Source of the DNA: Gibbsiella quercinecans | Lineage (GTDB): Bacteria; Pseudomonadota; Gammaproteobacteria; Enterobacterales; Enterobacteriaceae | Assembly (NCBI RefSeq): GCF_002291425.1 | Contig: NZ_CP014136.1 | Location: forward strand, 3,348,001-3,412,000 | Length of the DNA: 64,000 nt | Direction: 5' to 3' | Shown here: positions 51,829 through 61,082 of the stretch, piece after piece | Numbering within the stretch: the first letter of the stretch is position 1 | Layout: every line of letters begins with the position of its first letter | Notes under the pieces: model-generated | What the model was told of the DNA's origin: nothing | The model's database searches: none | The model's input: only the letters and a program-made list of their open reading frames with translations | Translations under genes and position numbers: made by a program

Positions 51829-52650
51829 TTAAAACGTATCTGGATTCGGCCCCAGGCGCTTGCCGATATCCAGCTTGGCTACCTGGCTTAGCTCATCCTT
51901 ATCCAGCTTAAAATCAAACACGTCGAAGTTTTCCCGAATGCGCGATGGCGTAACGGACTTTGGTATCACGATCAGGCCGTTATCCAAATGCCAGCGCACC
52001 ACGATTTGCGCCGGCGTCTTGCCATATTTCTTCGCCAACTGTTTGACGATCGGTTGATCGAATACCCCGGCGCCGCCCTGCGCCAGCGGGCTCCAGGACT
52101 CAGTGGCGATTTTGTGGGTCGCGTTCCAGGCGTGGAGCTGGCGCTGTTGCATCAGCGGATGCAGCTCAATCTGGTTCACCACCGGGATCTCGCCGGTCTC
52201 GTCCAGCAGGCGCTGCAGATGCGGCATGTTGAAGTTACACACGCCGATGCTTTTCGTCAGCCCCTGTTCGCGCAGTTTGATCAGCGCGCGCCAGGCATTA
52301 ACGTATTGATCCTGCGCCGGCTGTGGCCAGTGGATCAGATAGAGATCAACATAATCGAGCTGCAGTTTTTTCAGGCTGGTTTCCAGCGCCGCCTGCGGGT
52401 TGCTCTGATCGTCATTCCACAGCTTGGTGGTGATAAACAGTTCGTTACGCGGGATTGCCGTGGCTTGCAGGGCGCGGCCGACGCCTTCTTCGTTTTTGTA
52501 GATTGCCGCCGTATCGACCGAGCGATAACCGGTCTCCAGCGCGCAGGCTACCGCGTTGGTGGTTTCTTCAATGCTCGCCTGCCAAACGCCAAGGCCTAAC
52601 TGCGGCATCAGATTGCCATCGTGCAGTTTGATGATGGATTGCGTTGTCAT
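51829..52650 (-). CDS. dkgA: 2,5-diketo-D-gluconate / methylglyoxal reductase DkgA
   Basis: NADPH-dependent aldo-keto reductase. It has 273 residues, a TIM barrel. The catalytic Asp and Tyr are in SVDTAAIYKNEEGVG, Lys in ITTKLWND, and His in YLIHWPQ. The C-terminal cofactor-binding IPKSVTPSRIREN motif is present. In E. coli it lies directly after yqhD and is induced by YqhC; here a 239-base gap with a 9-bp hairpin (52820-52842) separates the two, so it may also have its own promoter. Confidence 0.94.
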   Translation of the reverse strand: MTTQSIIKLHDGNLMPQLGLGVWQASIEETTNAVACALETGYRSVDTAAIYKNEEGVGRALQATAIPRNELFITTKLWNDDQSNPQAALETSLKKLQLDYVDLYLIHWPQPAQDQYVNAWRALIKLREQGLTKSIGVCNFNMPHLQRLLDETGEIPVVNQIELHPLMQQRQLHAWNATHKIATESWSPLAQGGAGVFDQPIVKQLAKKYGKTPAQIVVRWHLDNGLIVIPKSVTPSRIRENFDVFDFKLDKDELSQVAKLDIGKRLGPNPDTF

Positions 52651-52889
52651 GCGTCTCTCCTTTTAACCTGATTGCCGGCGTGGTAAATGCCGGAAAGATT
52701 CTCGTTATATTTTAGATGGCAAAATGGCCGTCTGCCGGTTTTGCCGGTGCCCCGCGTTCCCACTGGCGAAGAATGAAAAAGTAAACAGAATATGGCAGAA
52801 ACGCCGTGGTGCGGGGAGTGCAGCCGGCGCGGAGCCGGCTGCGATAACGAGCTGGAAACTAAAGCCTAGCAGGAAATCGCGGATCGTGA

Positions 52890-54053
52890 TCAGCGTGCGG
52901 CTTCATAAATGCGCTGACTGACAGCCAGCGTAATGTCCTGGCGCTCGCCCAGCGCGGTCATTCCGTGCTCTTTCAACTTGTTAAGCAACGCTGGGATGCT
53001 GCTGCCGTCGAGCTGGTAATCGGCCATCCGGGTGGCAACGCCCATTTTTTCGAAGAAAGCGCGGGTGGCGGCGATCGCCGCGTCAATGCGGCTGTCTTCG
53101 CTGCCTTCGCGCAGCCCCCAAACGCGATCGGCATATTGCAGCAGTTTTTCGCGTTTTTGCGCCTTTTTCTCTACCAGCAGCGCCGGCAGGACGATCGCCA
53201 GCGTCTGGGCGTGATCCAGGTTGTGCATCGCGGTTAGCTCATGGCCAAGCATATGGGTCGCCCAATCCTGCGGCACGCCGGCACCGATCAGGCCGTTAAG
53301 CGCTAAGGTAGCGCTCCACATCACGTTGGCGCGCACCGCGTAGTTTTCCGGCTCCGCCAGCGCGCGCGGACCTTCTTCGATCAGCGTCAGCAGCAGGCCT
53401 TCGGCAAAGCGATCCTGCACCTTGGCATCGACCGGGTAGGTCAGGTATTGCTCAATGGTATGCACGAAGGCATCAACGACGCCGTTGGCGATCTGGCGCG
53501 GCGGCAGCGTATAGGTGACGACCGGATCGAGCACGGCAAACAGCGGCTGAACATAGGGTGAATGGAAGTGTTGCTTATCGCCGGTGGCTTTGCGGGTGAT
53601 CACCGCGCCGCTGTTGGATTCCGAGCCGGTGGCCGGCAGGGTGAGCACGCAGCCCAGCGGCACCGCGTGGGTGACCTCGTGGCCCAGCGTTTGCAGGATG
53701 TGCCAGGGATCGCTGGCGGCGGTGTAATGCGCTGCGGCTGCGATGAATTTGGTGCCGTCGACCACCGAGCCGCCGCCTACGGCCAGCAGGAAATCAATCT
53801 TTTCATCGCGCACGATGTTGACGGCTTTCATCAGCGTTTCATAGGTCGGGTTTGGCTCAATGCCGGAAAATTCACGCACGTCGCGGCCCGCCAATGCGGC
53901 ATAGACCTGATCGAGCACGCCATTTTTCTTCACGCTGCCGCCACCGTAGGTGATCAGGATGCGCGCATCGGCCGGGATCTGTTTGCTCACTTCGGCGATC
54001 TGCCCTTGGCCAAACAGAATCTTGGTCGGGGTATGGAGAATAAAGTTTTGCAT
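52890..54053 (-). CDS. yqhD: NADPH-dependent aldehyde reductase YqhD
   Basis: Broad-range reductase that detoxifies acrolein, malondialdehyde, butanal and similar aldehydes. It has 387 residues, a group III metal-dependent alcohol dehydrogenase. Motifs: VGGGSVVDGTKFIAAAAHY (cofactor), LPATGSESNSGAVIT, and metal ligands in NGVVDAFVHTIEQY and MLGHELTAMHNLDHAQTLA. It starts 3 bases after the preceding nitroreductase-like gene and so is co-transcribed with it. Confidence 0.95.
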   Translation of the reverse strand: MQNFILHTPTKILFGQGQIAEVSKQIPADARILITYGGGSVKKNGVLDQVYAALAGRDVREFSGIEPNPTYETLMKAVNIVRDEKIDFLLAVGGGSVVDGTKFIAAAAHYTAASDPWHILQTLGHEVTHAVPLGCVLTLPATGSESNSGAVITRKATGDKQHFHSPYVQPLFAVLDPVVTYTLPPRQIANGVVDAFVHTIEQYLTYPVDAKVQDRFAEGLLLTLIEEGPRALAEPENYAVRANVMWSATLALNGLIGAGVPQDWATHMLGHELTAMHNLDHAQTLAIVLPALLVEKKAQKREKLLQYADRVWGLREGSEDSRIDAAIAATRAFFEKMGVATRMADYQLDGSSIPALLNKLKEHGMTALGERQDITLAVSQRIYEAAR

Positions 54054-54056
54054 GGG

Positions 54057-54797
54057 TTATTTATCCAGTTTAAAGCCTTGTTTTTGAATCGCGGGCAGCA
54101 CATCCGGGTAATAAACATGCTGATAATAGCTGGCGGTATTGTGGCCCCAGTCATCGCCGTCGCTGCGGCCGATTTTCTGCCAGTAAGCCGCCAGCGTTTG
54201 GTTATAGGCGTTGATTGCCGCCGGCAGCGCTTCCGGGTGGTAATGTTCGTCATGGCGGAAGCTGGCGATAGGCAGGCGCGGCTTTTGGTGCGCCGGTTGG
54301 TCAACGTAACCGAGCACCAGACCCACCACCGGGAACGTAAGCTCCGGCAGTTGCAGCAGTTCAATCATCGCCTGCGGGTTGCGGCGGATACCGCCAATCG
54401 GCACGATGCCCAGCCCATAAGAGCGGGCGGCGGTCATTAACGCGCCCAGCGCGATACCCACATCGGTGGTGCCGGAAATCAGGCTTTCGATGCTCTGATG
54501 CGCCACCTGTTGTTTGCCGCTCATTTCGATGCCGAGCCGGGTTTTGTACATGTCCAGCACCACGGTAATAAAGACCGGCGCCTGGGCAATCCACGGCTGG
54601 CCGCCGGCCAGTTCGGCGATACGCGCCCGCTGTTTGGCGTCGCGGGTGACCACCAGCGATACCTGCTGTGAGTTGACGGAGGTCGGCGCCAGGTGCGCGG
54701 CGGCGATGATGTTGTCGAGGATATCGTCGGCAATCGGTTTATTCAGGTAGCTACGTTCGCTGCGGTGGCTGGTGAGCAGTTCTATAGTCTGGTTCAT
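54057..54797 (-). CDS. NfsA/FRP-type NADPH nitroreductase family protein
   Basis: 246-residue FMN oxidoreductase. The N-terminal FMN-binding segment HRSERSYLNKPIADDILDNI, then APTSVNSQQVSLVV, and the middle GALMTAARSYGLGIVPIGGI with the following LVLGYVDQP are typical of the NfsA/flavin reductase P branch. It likely reduces nitro- or quinone compounds with NADPH. It is the first gene of a tight operon with yqhD, suggesting joint induction by electrophiles. I do not recognise a named ortholog and E. coli has none at this site. Confidence 0.88.
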   Translation of the reverse strand: MNQTIELLTSHRSERSYLNKPIADDILDNIIAAAHLAPTSVNSQQVSLVVTRDAKQRARIAELAGGQPWIAQAPVFITVVLDMYKTRLGIEMSGKQQVAHQSIESLISGTTDVGIALGALMTAARSYGLGIVPIGGIRRNPQAMIELLQLPELTFPVVGLVLGYVDQPAHQKPRLPIASFRHDEHYHPEALPAAINAYNQTLAAYWQKIGRSDGDDWGHNTASYYQHVYYPDVLPAIQKQGFKLDK

Positions 54798-54926
54798 AAC
54801 GTTCCTGCCTTTGAGTTGAAGGTCCCTTAGGCCGGCGTGTTTTGGCAGCGCCGGGCATTCTCAATGGTTTTATTGTCAGCAAGCCGGGCCGGTATCGCAA
54901 TGCACATTCCTGTTGGTATCTTGCCT

Positions 54927-54950
54927 ATTCCTACATTTGTCTGTAGGAAT
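54927..54950. promoter_or_regulatory. Perfect 9-bp inverted repeat in the yqhC-nitroreductase divergent region
   Basis: ATTCCTACA-TTTGTC-TGTAGGAAT. A related half-site CATTCCTGT lies 21-22 bases to the left. It is centrally placed between the two divergent genes, so it is a candidate operator for YqhC or another electrophile sensor. Confidence 0.5.
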
Positions 54951-55007
54951 GTGATTCTTTTTATTATGATTGATGCTAGGTTATTCTTGAAGTTTATAGG
55001 GGGGGCG

Positions 55008-55925
55008 ATGACAGACATTGATGCGCTGCGCAGCCGTATGGCAAGCCAGGCGGCGCGCTTTGCCAGGGGCAACGGCTACACGCCATCACCGGTGCCGCAG
55101 GTGAAGATTTTATACGTGGATCAGCACCGCCCGCGCCAGCCAGTGATGTATGAGCCAGGTATCGTGATCGTGTTCCAGGGGCATAAGGTGGGCTACTGCG
55201 GCAATAAGGTGTTCCGGTACGATCCGCGTAATTACCTGGTGATGACGGTGCCGCTGCCGCTTGAATGCGAAACCTTTGCCAGCCAGGAGCAACCGCTGGT
55301 GGGGATGGCGGTGAATATCGATACGCAGATGCTGCAGGATTTGCTGATCGACATCGGCGACGATGATTTCCTGATGAAGCCACATGCCGAGAGCACCGGG
55401 ATGAGCTGCGCCGTCTTAACCGATGAGATGCTGTGCGCCACCGAGCGCTTGCTGGACGTGATGGCGCGCCCGCTGGATGCGCGCGTGCTGGGGCCAAAGA
55501 TCGTGCGGGAAATCCTGTACTATGTGCTGTTGGGCCGTTGCGGCGCATCCTTGCAGGAGCTGGTTAACCGCCAGACGCACTTTAGCCAGATCGCCAAGGC
55601 GCTGCGGCGTATTGAGCGCCAGTATGCGGAAAACCTGAACGTCGAAACGCTGGCGAGCGAAGTGAACATGAGCGTGTCGGCGTTCCACCATAATTTCAAA
55701 GCGGTGACCAATACGTCACCGTTGCAGTATGTGAAATCCTACCGGCTGCATAAGGCGCGGTTGCTGATGGTCTTTGATGGCCTGAATGCCAGTACGGCCG
55801 CCAACCGCGTGGGGTATGAAAGCGCCTCCCAGTTTAGCCGGGAGTTCAAGCGTTTCTTTGGCATTACGCCCAGTGATGAACTTGCCCGCCAGCGCGACGG
55901 CAATGGCACCGTGGTGGTTGATTAA
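55008..55925 (+). CDS. yqhC: AraC-family transcriptional activator YqhC
   Basis: Activator of yqhD and dkgA in response to aldehydes. It has 305 residues: an AraC-type N-terminal sensor domain ([20 protein letters not shown]) and a C-terminal double helix-turn-helix (~195-290, [40 protein letters not shown]). The start at 55008 follows a strong AGGGGGGG site. It is divergent from its presumed targets as in E. coli. Confidence 0.93.
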   Translation: MTDIDALRSRMASQAARFARGNGYTPSPVPQVKILYVDQHRPRQPVMYEPGIVIVFQGHKVGYCGNKVFRYDPRNYLVMTVPLPLECETFASQEQPLVGMAVNIDTQMLQDLLIDIGDDDFLMKPHAESTGMSCAVLTDEMLCATERLLDVMARPLDARVLGPKIVREILYYVLLGRCGASLQELVNRQTHFSQIAKALRRIERQYAENLNVETLASEVNMSVSAFHHNFKAVTNTSPLQYVKSYRLHKARLLMVFDGLNASTAANRVGYESASQFSREFKRFFGITPSDELARQRDGNGTVVVD

Positions 55926-55944
55926 AGCAGAAAGCGGAAGCGCC

Positions 55945-55970
55945 CAACCGGCGTGCTGCTGCGCCGGTTG
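55945..55970. terminator. Hairpin between convergent yqhC and yghB
   Basis: CAACCGGCG/CGCCGGTTG perfect stem with an 8-base loop; lacks a clear T-run. Confidence 0.5.
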
Positions 55971-55988
55971 AGGAGACGCGCGTTAGGA

Positions 55989-56642
55989 TTAGGCGCGTTT
56001 TTTACGCCAGATCACCAGCATGCCGCCCAGCAAACCGATGGTCAGCAACGCCAGGGGCAGGATCATCAGCCCGGTCATAACCTGGCTTTCATAGCGTTTA
56101 ACCAGGGGGATCTGGCTGAAGGCATAACCCAGGCTGACCACGGCGGTAACCCAAATCAGCCCGCTTAGCCAATTGAACAACTGAAAGCGCGCGCTGTTCA
56201 GGCCGGAAATGCCTGCCATGGTCGGCAAAATAGTGCGCACAAAGCCAAGGAAGCGGCCGATCAGCAGCGCCGTCAGGCCGTGGCGGTTGAACAGCATATG
56301 CGCCCGCTGGTGGTATTGGGCGGGGAGCTGCAGCAGCCAACCTTTAACTACACTGGTGTGGCCGAGCCAACGGCCCTGCAGGTAGCTCAACCAACAACCC
56401 AGGCTGGCGGCGATGGTCAGGATCAGCAGCGTTGGCACATAGCCCATCACCCCTTTGGCGATCAGCGCCCCGGATAATAGCAATAGACTGTCGCCGGGCA
56501 GGAAAGACGCCGGCAGTAAACCGTTTTCTAACAGCAGGGTGGCGAAAAGCACTGCATAAACCACCCAAAGCACGCCGGGATTGGCCAGGGCCGCAAAATC
56601 CTGTTGCCAAAGCGCGTGAACAATCTCTTTTAATACTTCCAT
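55989..56642 (-). CDS. yghB: DedA-family membrane protein YghB
   Basis: Inner-membrane protein of the DedA family, needed with YqjA for normal envelope and division in E. coli; proposed undecaprenyl-phosphate or phospholipid flippase/antiporter. It has 217 residues, several hydrophobic helices, and DedA motifs [20 protein letters not shown] and [19 protein letters not shown]. It lies downstream of metC on the same strand, but a palindromic element separates them. Confidence 0.94.
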   Translation of the reverse strand: MEVLKEIVHALWQQDFAALANPGVLWVVYAVLFATLLLENGLLPASFLPGDSLLLLSGALIAKGVMGYVPTLLILTIAASLGCWLSYLQGRWLGHTSVVKGWLLQLPAQYHQRAHMLFNRHGLTALLIGRFLGFVRTILPTMAGISGLNSARFQLFNWLSGLIWVTAVVSLGYAFSQIPLVKRYESQVMTGLMILPLALLTIGLLGGMLVIWRKKRA

Positions 56643-56687
56643 TCTCTGTCCCGTTGCGCCTGGTCACTTTCTGGAGGCTATTTGGTC

Positions 56688-56835
56688 TATACCCATTGCT
56701 TTTGGCACGGCGGCGGCCCGCCTTCGGCGCCGCAGCTAACCGCTGGCGGGCGAAGGCACACCGGTATCGGGTGGTAACGCACCTGAGGATTTACGCGTTT
56801 ACGGCTTTGCCGCCGTGCCAATCACTATGGGTATC
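56688..56835. repeat. 148-bp palindromic element with ERIC-like ends
   Basis: The left end TATACCCATTGC followed by TTTTGGCACGGCGGC is matched in inverted orientation by the right end GCCGCCGTGCCAAT followed by CACTATGGGTATC. Together they form ~27-bp terminal inverted repeats with about six mismatches. The ends share TATACCC with ERIC but the interior does not. It occupies the 307-base gap between yghB and metC and could fold as a long hairpin in the metC-yghB transcript. Confidence 0.75.
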
Positions 56836-56949
56836 GCGATTAACAAAACTGCCCACAGTGTAACGCTATTCGCGGTTGCGAACATTAAACGACGTGCAGA
56901 AATATGTATCAGGAAACAAAATTACTGCACAAATCGTTGAGGTTGCCGC

Positions 56950-58140
56950 TTAGTGGTTGATCCGTTCGAAGCCGGCCGCCAGATCGTCAATCAGATCTTC
57001 GATGTTTTCCAGGCCGATATGCAACCGCACCAGGGTACCGCTGAAGTCGATGCCGCCTGCCGGGCGGATAGCCGCCAGTTCTTCCGGCTGGTTGGCCAGG
57101 ATCAGCGATTCAAAGCCACCCCAGGAATAGGCCATGGTGAAATGGCGGAAATTATCAAGATAGTCGGCAAGCTGCTGGTCGCTTAGGCGCTGCTTGAGCA
57201 CAAAGGAGAACAGCCCGCTGCAGCCGCTGAAATCACGCTGGTAAAATTCATGCCCTTTGCTGCCGGGCAGCGCCGGGTGGTTCATTCGCGCCACTTCCGG
57301 CCGTGCCGCCAACCACTGCGCCACCGCGATGCTGCTTTGCTGGTGCTGCTTAAGGCGCACGCCCAAGGTGCGCAGGCCGCGGCTGGCCATGTAGGCGGTA
57401 TCGGCATCCACCATTTGGCCCATCAGGTAGGAGTATTCACGCAGTTGATCCCAACAGCGAGCGTTGGCAACGGCGGTGCCGAGCATATAGTCGGAATGGC
57501 CGATAATGTATTTGGTGCCCGCCTGGATGGAGATATCAATATCGAACTCCAGCGCCTTGAACAGCACGCCGGCAGCCCAGGTATTGTCGATCATGATGAC
57601 GACTTCGGGGTTAACCGCCCGCACCGCTTGCACGATGGCCGGGATATCCTGGACTTCCATGGTGATGGAACCGGGGGATTCCAGAAACACCACCCGGGTA
57701 TTGGGCTGCACCAGATCGCCGATGGCGGCGCCAATCAGCGGATCAAAATAGGTGGTGCTGACGTTCATGCGCCCGAGAATATGGGTGCAAAAATCCTGCG
57801 TAGGCTCATACGCCGAGCCCGTGACCAGTACATGGTCGCCGGCGCTGACGAATGATAAAATGGCGTTGGATACCGCGGCCGCCCCGCAGGGGTAAAGTGC
57901 GCAGCCGGCGCCGCCTTCCAGTTCGGTCATTGCCTCCTGAAAGGCAAAATGGGTGAGCGTGCCGCGGCGGCCGTAAAACAGCTCGCCCTTCGCACGGTTG
58001 GCGGTGGCGTGCTTTTTGGCGGCCACGGAATCGAACACCAGTGAAGAGGCGCGTTGCGTCACCGGGTTAACGGCGCCCTGGGTATAGCGTTTTGTACGGC
58101 CTGCGCCGATCAGTGCGGTTTCGATATGTTCTGATTTCAT
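56950..58140 (-). CDS. metC: Cystathionine beta-lyase
   Basis: PLP enzyme converting cystathionine to homocysteine, pyruvate and ammonia in methionine synthesis. It has 396 residues. The PLP Lys lies in [18 protein letters not shown]; cofactor-binding [13 protein letters not shown] and MIDNTWAAG are present. The start at 58140 has AAGGTGAG seven bases upstream; nine further upstream codons are unsupported. A MetJ-type operator lies in the upstream region. Confidence 0.96.
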   Translation of the reverse strand: MKSEHIETALIGAGRTKRYTQGAVNPVTQRASSLVFDSVAAKKHATANRAKGELFYGRRGTLTHFAFQEAMTELEGGAGCALYPCGAAAVSNAILSFVSAGDHVLVTGSAYEPTQDFCTHILGRMNVSTTYFDPLIGAAIGDLVQPNTRVVFLESPGSITMEVQDIPAIVQAVRAVNPEVVIMIDNTWAAGVLFKALEFDIDISIQAGTKYIIGHSDYMLGTAVANARCWDQLREYSYLMGQMVDADTAYMASRGLRTLGVRLKQHQQSSIAVAQWLAARPEVARMNHPALPGSKGHEFYQRDFSGCSGLFSFVLKQRLSDQQLADYLDNFRHFTMAYSWGGFESLILANQPEELAAIRPAGGIDFSGTLVRLHIGLENIEDLIDDLAAGFERINH

Positions 58141-58210
58141 CTGTGGCTCACCTTGGTTACGCTTCACTGCTGGTCATGTTGATGGCCTTTACGTTAACAT
58201 GGTCAAGAAT

Positions 58211-58226
58211 AGCCATCCAGACGTTT
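58211..58226 (-). promoter_or_regulatory. MetJ operator (two tandem met boxes) of metC
   Basis: AGCCATCC AGACGTTT: two adjacent 8-mers matching AGACGTCT at 5/8 and 7/8. They lie ~70 bases before metC, as expected for methionine repression. Confidence 0.65.
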
Positions 58227-58466
58227 TAACTGCTATGGTGGCAAGTGGCTATAATCTGCTACGCTGGGGCACAGTAGCGCAGCATCATGCTGTTTCAAGC
58301 TGCAAGATGTGGCCCGTTAGCCTGCGGGAATGTGAAGCGTCGGCGCCGTTATAGCGGTTTTTTGTTAACCTTTTTAGGCGCTGATGTTGCATGGTAAGGG
58401 GATGTATTTCCCTGCTTTTATTGTGGAAGCATCATTTTTTTTCCACAGATGCATTATTGCGCAAAT

Positions 58467-58485
58467 AATAATGATAACTACTATC
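58467..58485 (+). promoter_or_regulatory. Fur box upstream of exbB
   Basis: AATAATGATAACTACTATC matches the 19-bp Fur consensus GATAATGATAATCATTATC at 15 positions, ~100 bases before exbB. It fits iron repression of exbBD. Confidence 0.8.
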
Positions 58486-58581
58486 AATTCACGGTCGGTT
58501 TGATATGATCGCAGGCTGATTTATTCTCTGGTTTTTTATTCGGTACATTCTCTAATTTTCGGTAATGGGTGGAGGCGCAGC

Positions 58582-59583
58582 GTGAAAACGGCTGGCAAAG
58601 CGATGAATCAAGGATCTCACGGTACTGGCCGGGGAGTATGGGATGCAATCGGGCGCAGTGTCATTGCGCCGATGGTGTTAATGATGGGGCTGGCAGGCTA
58701 TGTGCATGCTGCGCCGGCAACGGCACCGGGCATTGCAGAAAGCGCTGCGCCGGCGGCAACGCCCGCGCCCTCCGCGCCTGAAAATGCAGCACCGCCGGTT
58801 ACTGCGCCCGCAGCAGCGGCGCCGGTGACGCCGCAGCAACCGGCCAATGCGCCGGCTGAAATGCTAAGCACCGATCTGTCGGTCTGGGGCATGTATGAGC
58901 ACGCCGATGCCGTGGTGAAAACGGTGATGATTGGCTTGGTGTTGGCCTCTATCGTGACCTGGACCATTCTGTTTGCCAAAGGCAGCGAACTGTTCCGCGC
59001 CAAACGCCGTTTACGCCGCGAGCAGCAGGCGCTGGCCGAAGCGCGTTCCCTGGATGAGGCTGCTGAACTGGCGCAGCAATTCTCGGCGGAAAGCATCAGC
59101 GCCGCCCTGCTGAACGACGCGAAAAACGAACTGGAGCTGTCTGCCGATTCTAACGATAACGGCGGGATTAAAGATCGCACCGGGTTCCGCCTGGAGCGCA
59201 AAGTGGCGGCCTATGGCCGGCATCTGGGCCGCGGCAACGGCTTCCTGGCCACCATCGGCGCGATCTCGCCGTTTGTCGGCCTGTTCGGCACCGTGTGGGG
59301 CATCATGAACAGCTTTATCGGCATCGCCCATTCGCAAACCACCAACCTGGCGGTTGTGGCGCCGGGGATCGCCGAAGCGCTGTTGGCTACCGCTCTGGGC
59401 CTGGTGGCGGCTATCCCGGCGGTGGTGATTTACAACATTTTTGCCCGTGTGATTGGCGGCCACCGTGCCCAGGTTGGCGATGTGGCGGCGCAGGTGCTGC
59501 TGTTGCTCAGCCGCGATCTGGATCTGGAGGCCACGGCAGAAGCAAAGCGCTCTCAGCACGCACATCAACTGCGGGTGGGTTGA
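58582..59583 (+). CDS. exbB: TonB-system energising protein ExbB
   Basis: Pentameric proton-channel subunit that powers TonB-dependent iron-siderophore uptake. It has 333 residues, ~90 more than E. coli ExbB. The excess is a signal peptide (~1-43, ending VHA) and an Ala/Pro-rich periplasmic segment (~44-92), as in Serratia marcescens ExbB. Three membrane helices follow; the last two lie in [20 protein letters not shown] and the following [20 protein letters not shown]. It begins with GTG at 58582, with GGAGG six bases upstream. Confidence 0.95.
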   Translation: MKTAGKAMNQGSHGTGRGVWDAIGRSVIAPMVLMMGLAGYVHAAPATAPGIAESAAPAATPAPSAPENAAPPVTAPAAAAPVTPQQPANAPAEMLSTDLSVWGMYEHADAVVKTVMIGLVLASIVTWTILFAKGSELFRAKRRLRREQQALAEARSLDEAAELAQQFSAESISAALLNDAKNELELSADSNDNGGIKDRTGFRLERKVAAYGRHLGRGNGFLATIGAISPFVGLFGTVWGIMNSFIGIAHSQTTNLAVVAPGIAEALLATALGLVAAIPAVVIYNIFARVIGGHRAQVGDVAAQVLLLLSRDLDLEATAEAKRSQHAHQLRVG

Positions 59584-59586
59584 GTT

Positions 59587-60009
59587 ATGGCGATGCACTT
59601 GAATGAAGATATCGACGACGCGGGTGAAATGCATGACATCAACGTCACGCCGTTTATCGACGTTATGCTGGTGCTGCTGATTATCTTTATGGTCGCAGCG
59701 CCGCTGGCGACGGTGGATGTCCGTGTTGATCTGCCTGCGTCTTCCGCCAAGCCGCAGCCGCGCCCAGAAAAGCCGGTATTCCTGTCGGTAAAAGCCGATG
59801 GGCAACTGTACATCGGCGAGCAGACGGTCACCTATGAACAGTTGGTTTCCGTGCTGGAGCAACAGACCAATTTCGATAAAGAAACCACCATTTTCTTCCA
59901 GGCTGACAAGAGCGTGAACTATGAAACCCTGATGCGCGTAATGGATACCTTACGTCGCGCGGGCTATCTGAAAGTTGGGCTGGTGGGGATGGAGAGCGTC
60001 AGCAAATAG
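59587..60009 (+). CDS. exbD: TonB-system protein ExbD
   Basis: Partner of ExbB in the proton-driven TonB motor. It has 140 residues: a short cytoplasmic N-terminus, one membrane helix with the essential Asp25 (TPFIDVMLVLLIIFMVAAPL), and a periplasmic domain (~45-140). It starts 3 bases after the exbB stop. Confidence 0.97.
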   Translation: MAMHLNEDIDDAGEMHDINVTPFIDVMLVLLIIFMVAAPLATVDVRVDLPASSAKPQPRPEKPVFLSVKADGQLYIGEQTVTYEQLVSVLEQQTNFDKETTIFFQADKSVNYETLMRVMDTLRRAGYLKVGLVGMESVSK

Positions 60010-60011
60010 TA

Positions 60012-60138
60012 TCTACCCAAAATAATTCGAGTTGCAGGAAGGCGGCAACGCAGCGAATCCCCAGGAGCTTACATAAGTAAGTGACTGGGGTGAGCGAGGA
60101 AAGCCAACACACCTGCAACTTGAAGTATGAAGGGTATC
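60012..60138 (+). repeat. ERIC element, 127 bp
   Basis: TCTACCCAAAATAATTCGAG to GAAGTATGAAGGGTATC, beginning two bases after the exbD stop. Core AGGAGCTTACATAAGTAAGT. Same orientation as the copy at 48478. It will be transcribed as the 3' end of exbBD mRNA. Confidence 0.96.
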
Positions 60139-60163
60139 GCGGTAGGGTGCCGCCGCGGCTATC

Positions 60164-60195
60164 AAGCCAGCCAGTTTCCCTGGCTGGCTTTTTTA
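60164..60195. terminator. Terminator between exbD and the shikimate-dehydrogenase-like gene
   Basis: AAGCCAGCCAG/CTGGCTGGCTT perfect 11-bp stem with a 5-base loop and TTTTATT on the plus side. An A-poor left flank makes it stronger for exbD than for the gene on the minus strand. Confidence 0.88.
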
Positions 60196-60202
60196 TTGTG
60201 GC

Positions 60203-61021
60203 CTAGCCGCGGGCATGTGCGGCGGCCTGCGCCACCTGCGCATCGGTTGGCCGTACCCCGGTGTACAACACAAACTGTTCCAGCGCCTGCAGCGCTATCA
60301 CCTCGGCGCCGGTAATCACCTGTTTGCCTTTTTCCCGCCCGTAGCGAATTAACGGCGTTTCCGCCGGCAATGCAACCACGTCAAAGACGATGCTGGCGGC
60401 ATCGATAGCGGCAGGCGGAAACGCCAATTGATCCGTTTCCGCGCCGCCTGCCATGCCGATCGGCGTGACGTTGATCACCATCGCCGCTTGCAGATCCCCC
60501 AATTCGGGCTGCCATGAGTAGCCGTACTGCGCCGCCAGCGCTTTGCCGGCGGCTTCATTACGGGCGATGATATGGCCGTCGGCGAACCCGGCATCGCGCA
60601 ATGCTGCCGTCACCGCTTTCGCCATGCCGCCGCTGCCGCGCAGGGCAAAGCGGGTGGTCGGCGGCACCTGGTATTGCGCCAGCAGTTTGGCTATCGCGAT
60701 ATAGTCGGTGTTGTAGGCGCGCAGATATCCCGCGTCATTGACGATGGTATTCACCGAGTCTATGGCTTTGGCCGAAGGATCGAGTTCGTCCAGGAACGGG
60801 ATGCAGCTCTCCTTGAACGGCATGGAGATCGCGCAGCCGCGGATCCCCAACGCCCTGACGCCCCCCACCGCGGCCTGAATATCCTGGGTGGTGAATGCCT
60901 TGTAAATGAAGTTCAGCCCCAGTTCCTGATACAGGTAGTTATGAAAGCGGGTGCCGAAGTTGCCGGGGCGGCCGGACAGCGACATGCACAGTTGGGTGTC
61001 TTTATTGATTTCACGGCTCAT
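60203..61021 (-). CDS. Shikimate 5-dehydrogenase-like protein (AroE paralogue)
   Basis: 272-residue member of the shikimate/quinate dehydrogenase superfamily. Substrate-site features: MSLSGRPGNFGTRFHN (in place of AroE's usual SxSxxxHN), catalytic Lys in SMPFKES and Asp in AYNTDYIAI. The cofactor loop ALRGSGGMAKAV and the NVTPIGM motif are also present. It is more like the HI0607-type AroE-like group than true AroE, so its substrate may not be shikimate. It lies 61 bases after sorE on the same strand with its own ribosome site AGAAGG. The start at 61021 matches the family. Confidence 0.87.
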   Translation of the reverse strand: MSREINKDTQLCMSLSGRPGNFGTRFHNYLYQELGLNFIYKAFTTQDIQAAVGGVRALGIRGCAISMPFKESCIPFLDELDPSAKAIDSVNTIVNDAGYLRAYNTDYIAIAKLLAQYQVPPTTRFALRGSGGMAKAVTAALRDAGFADGHIIARNEAAGKALAAQYGYSWQPELGDLQAAMVINVTPIGMAGGAETDQLAFPPAAIDAASIVFDVVALPAETPLIRYGREKGKQVITGAEVIALQALEQFVLYTGVRPTDAQVAQAAAHARG

Positions 61022-61082
61022 GGTTGGTCCTTCTCTTTCACACAAGGTTGACCCATTCAGCTTACGCCAAATGTTAGAGGAT

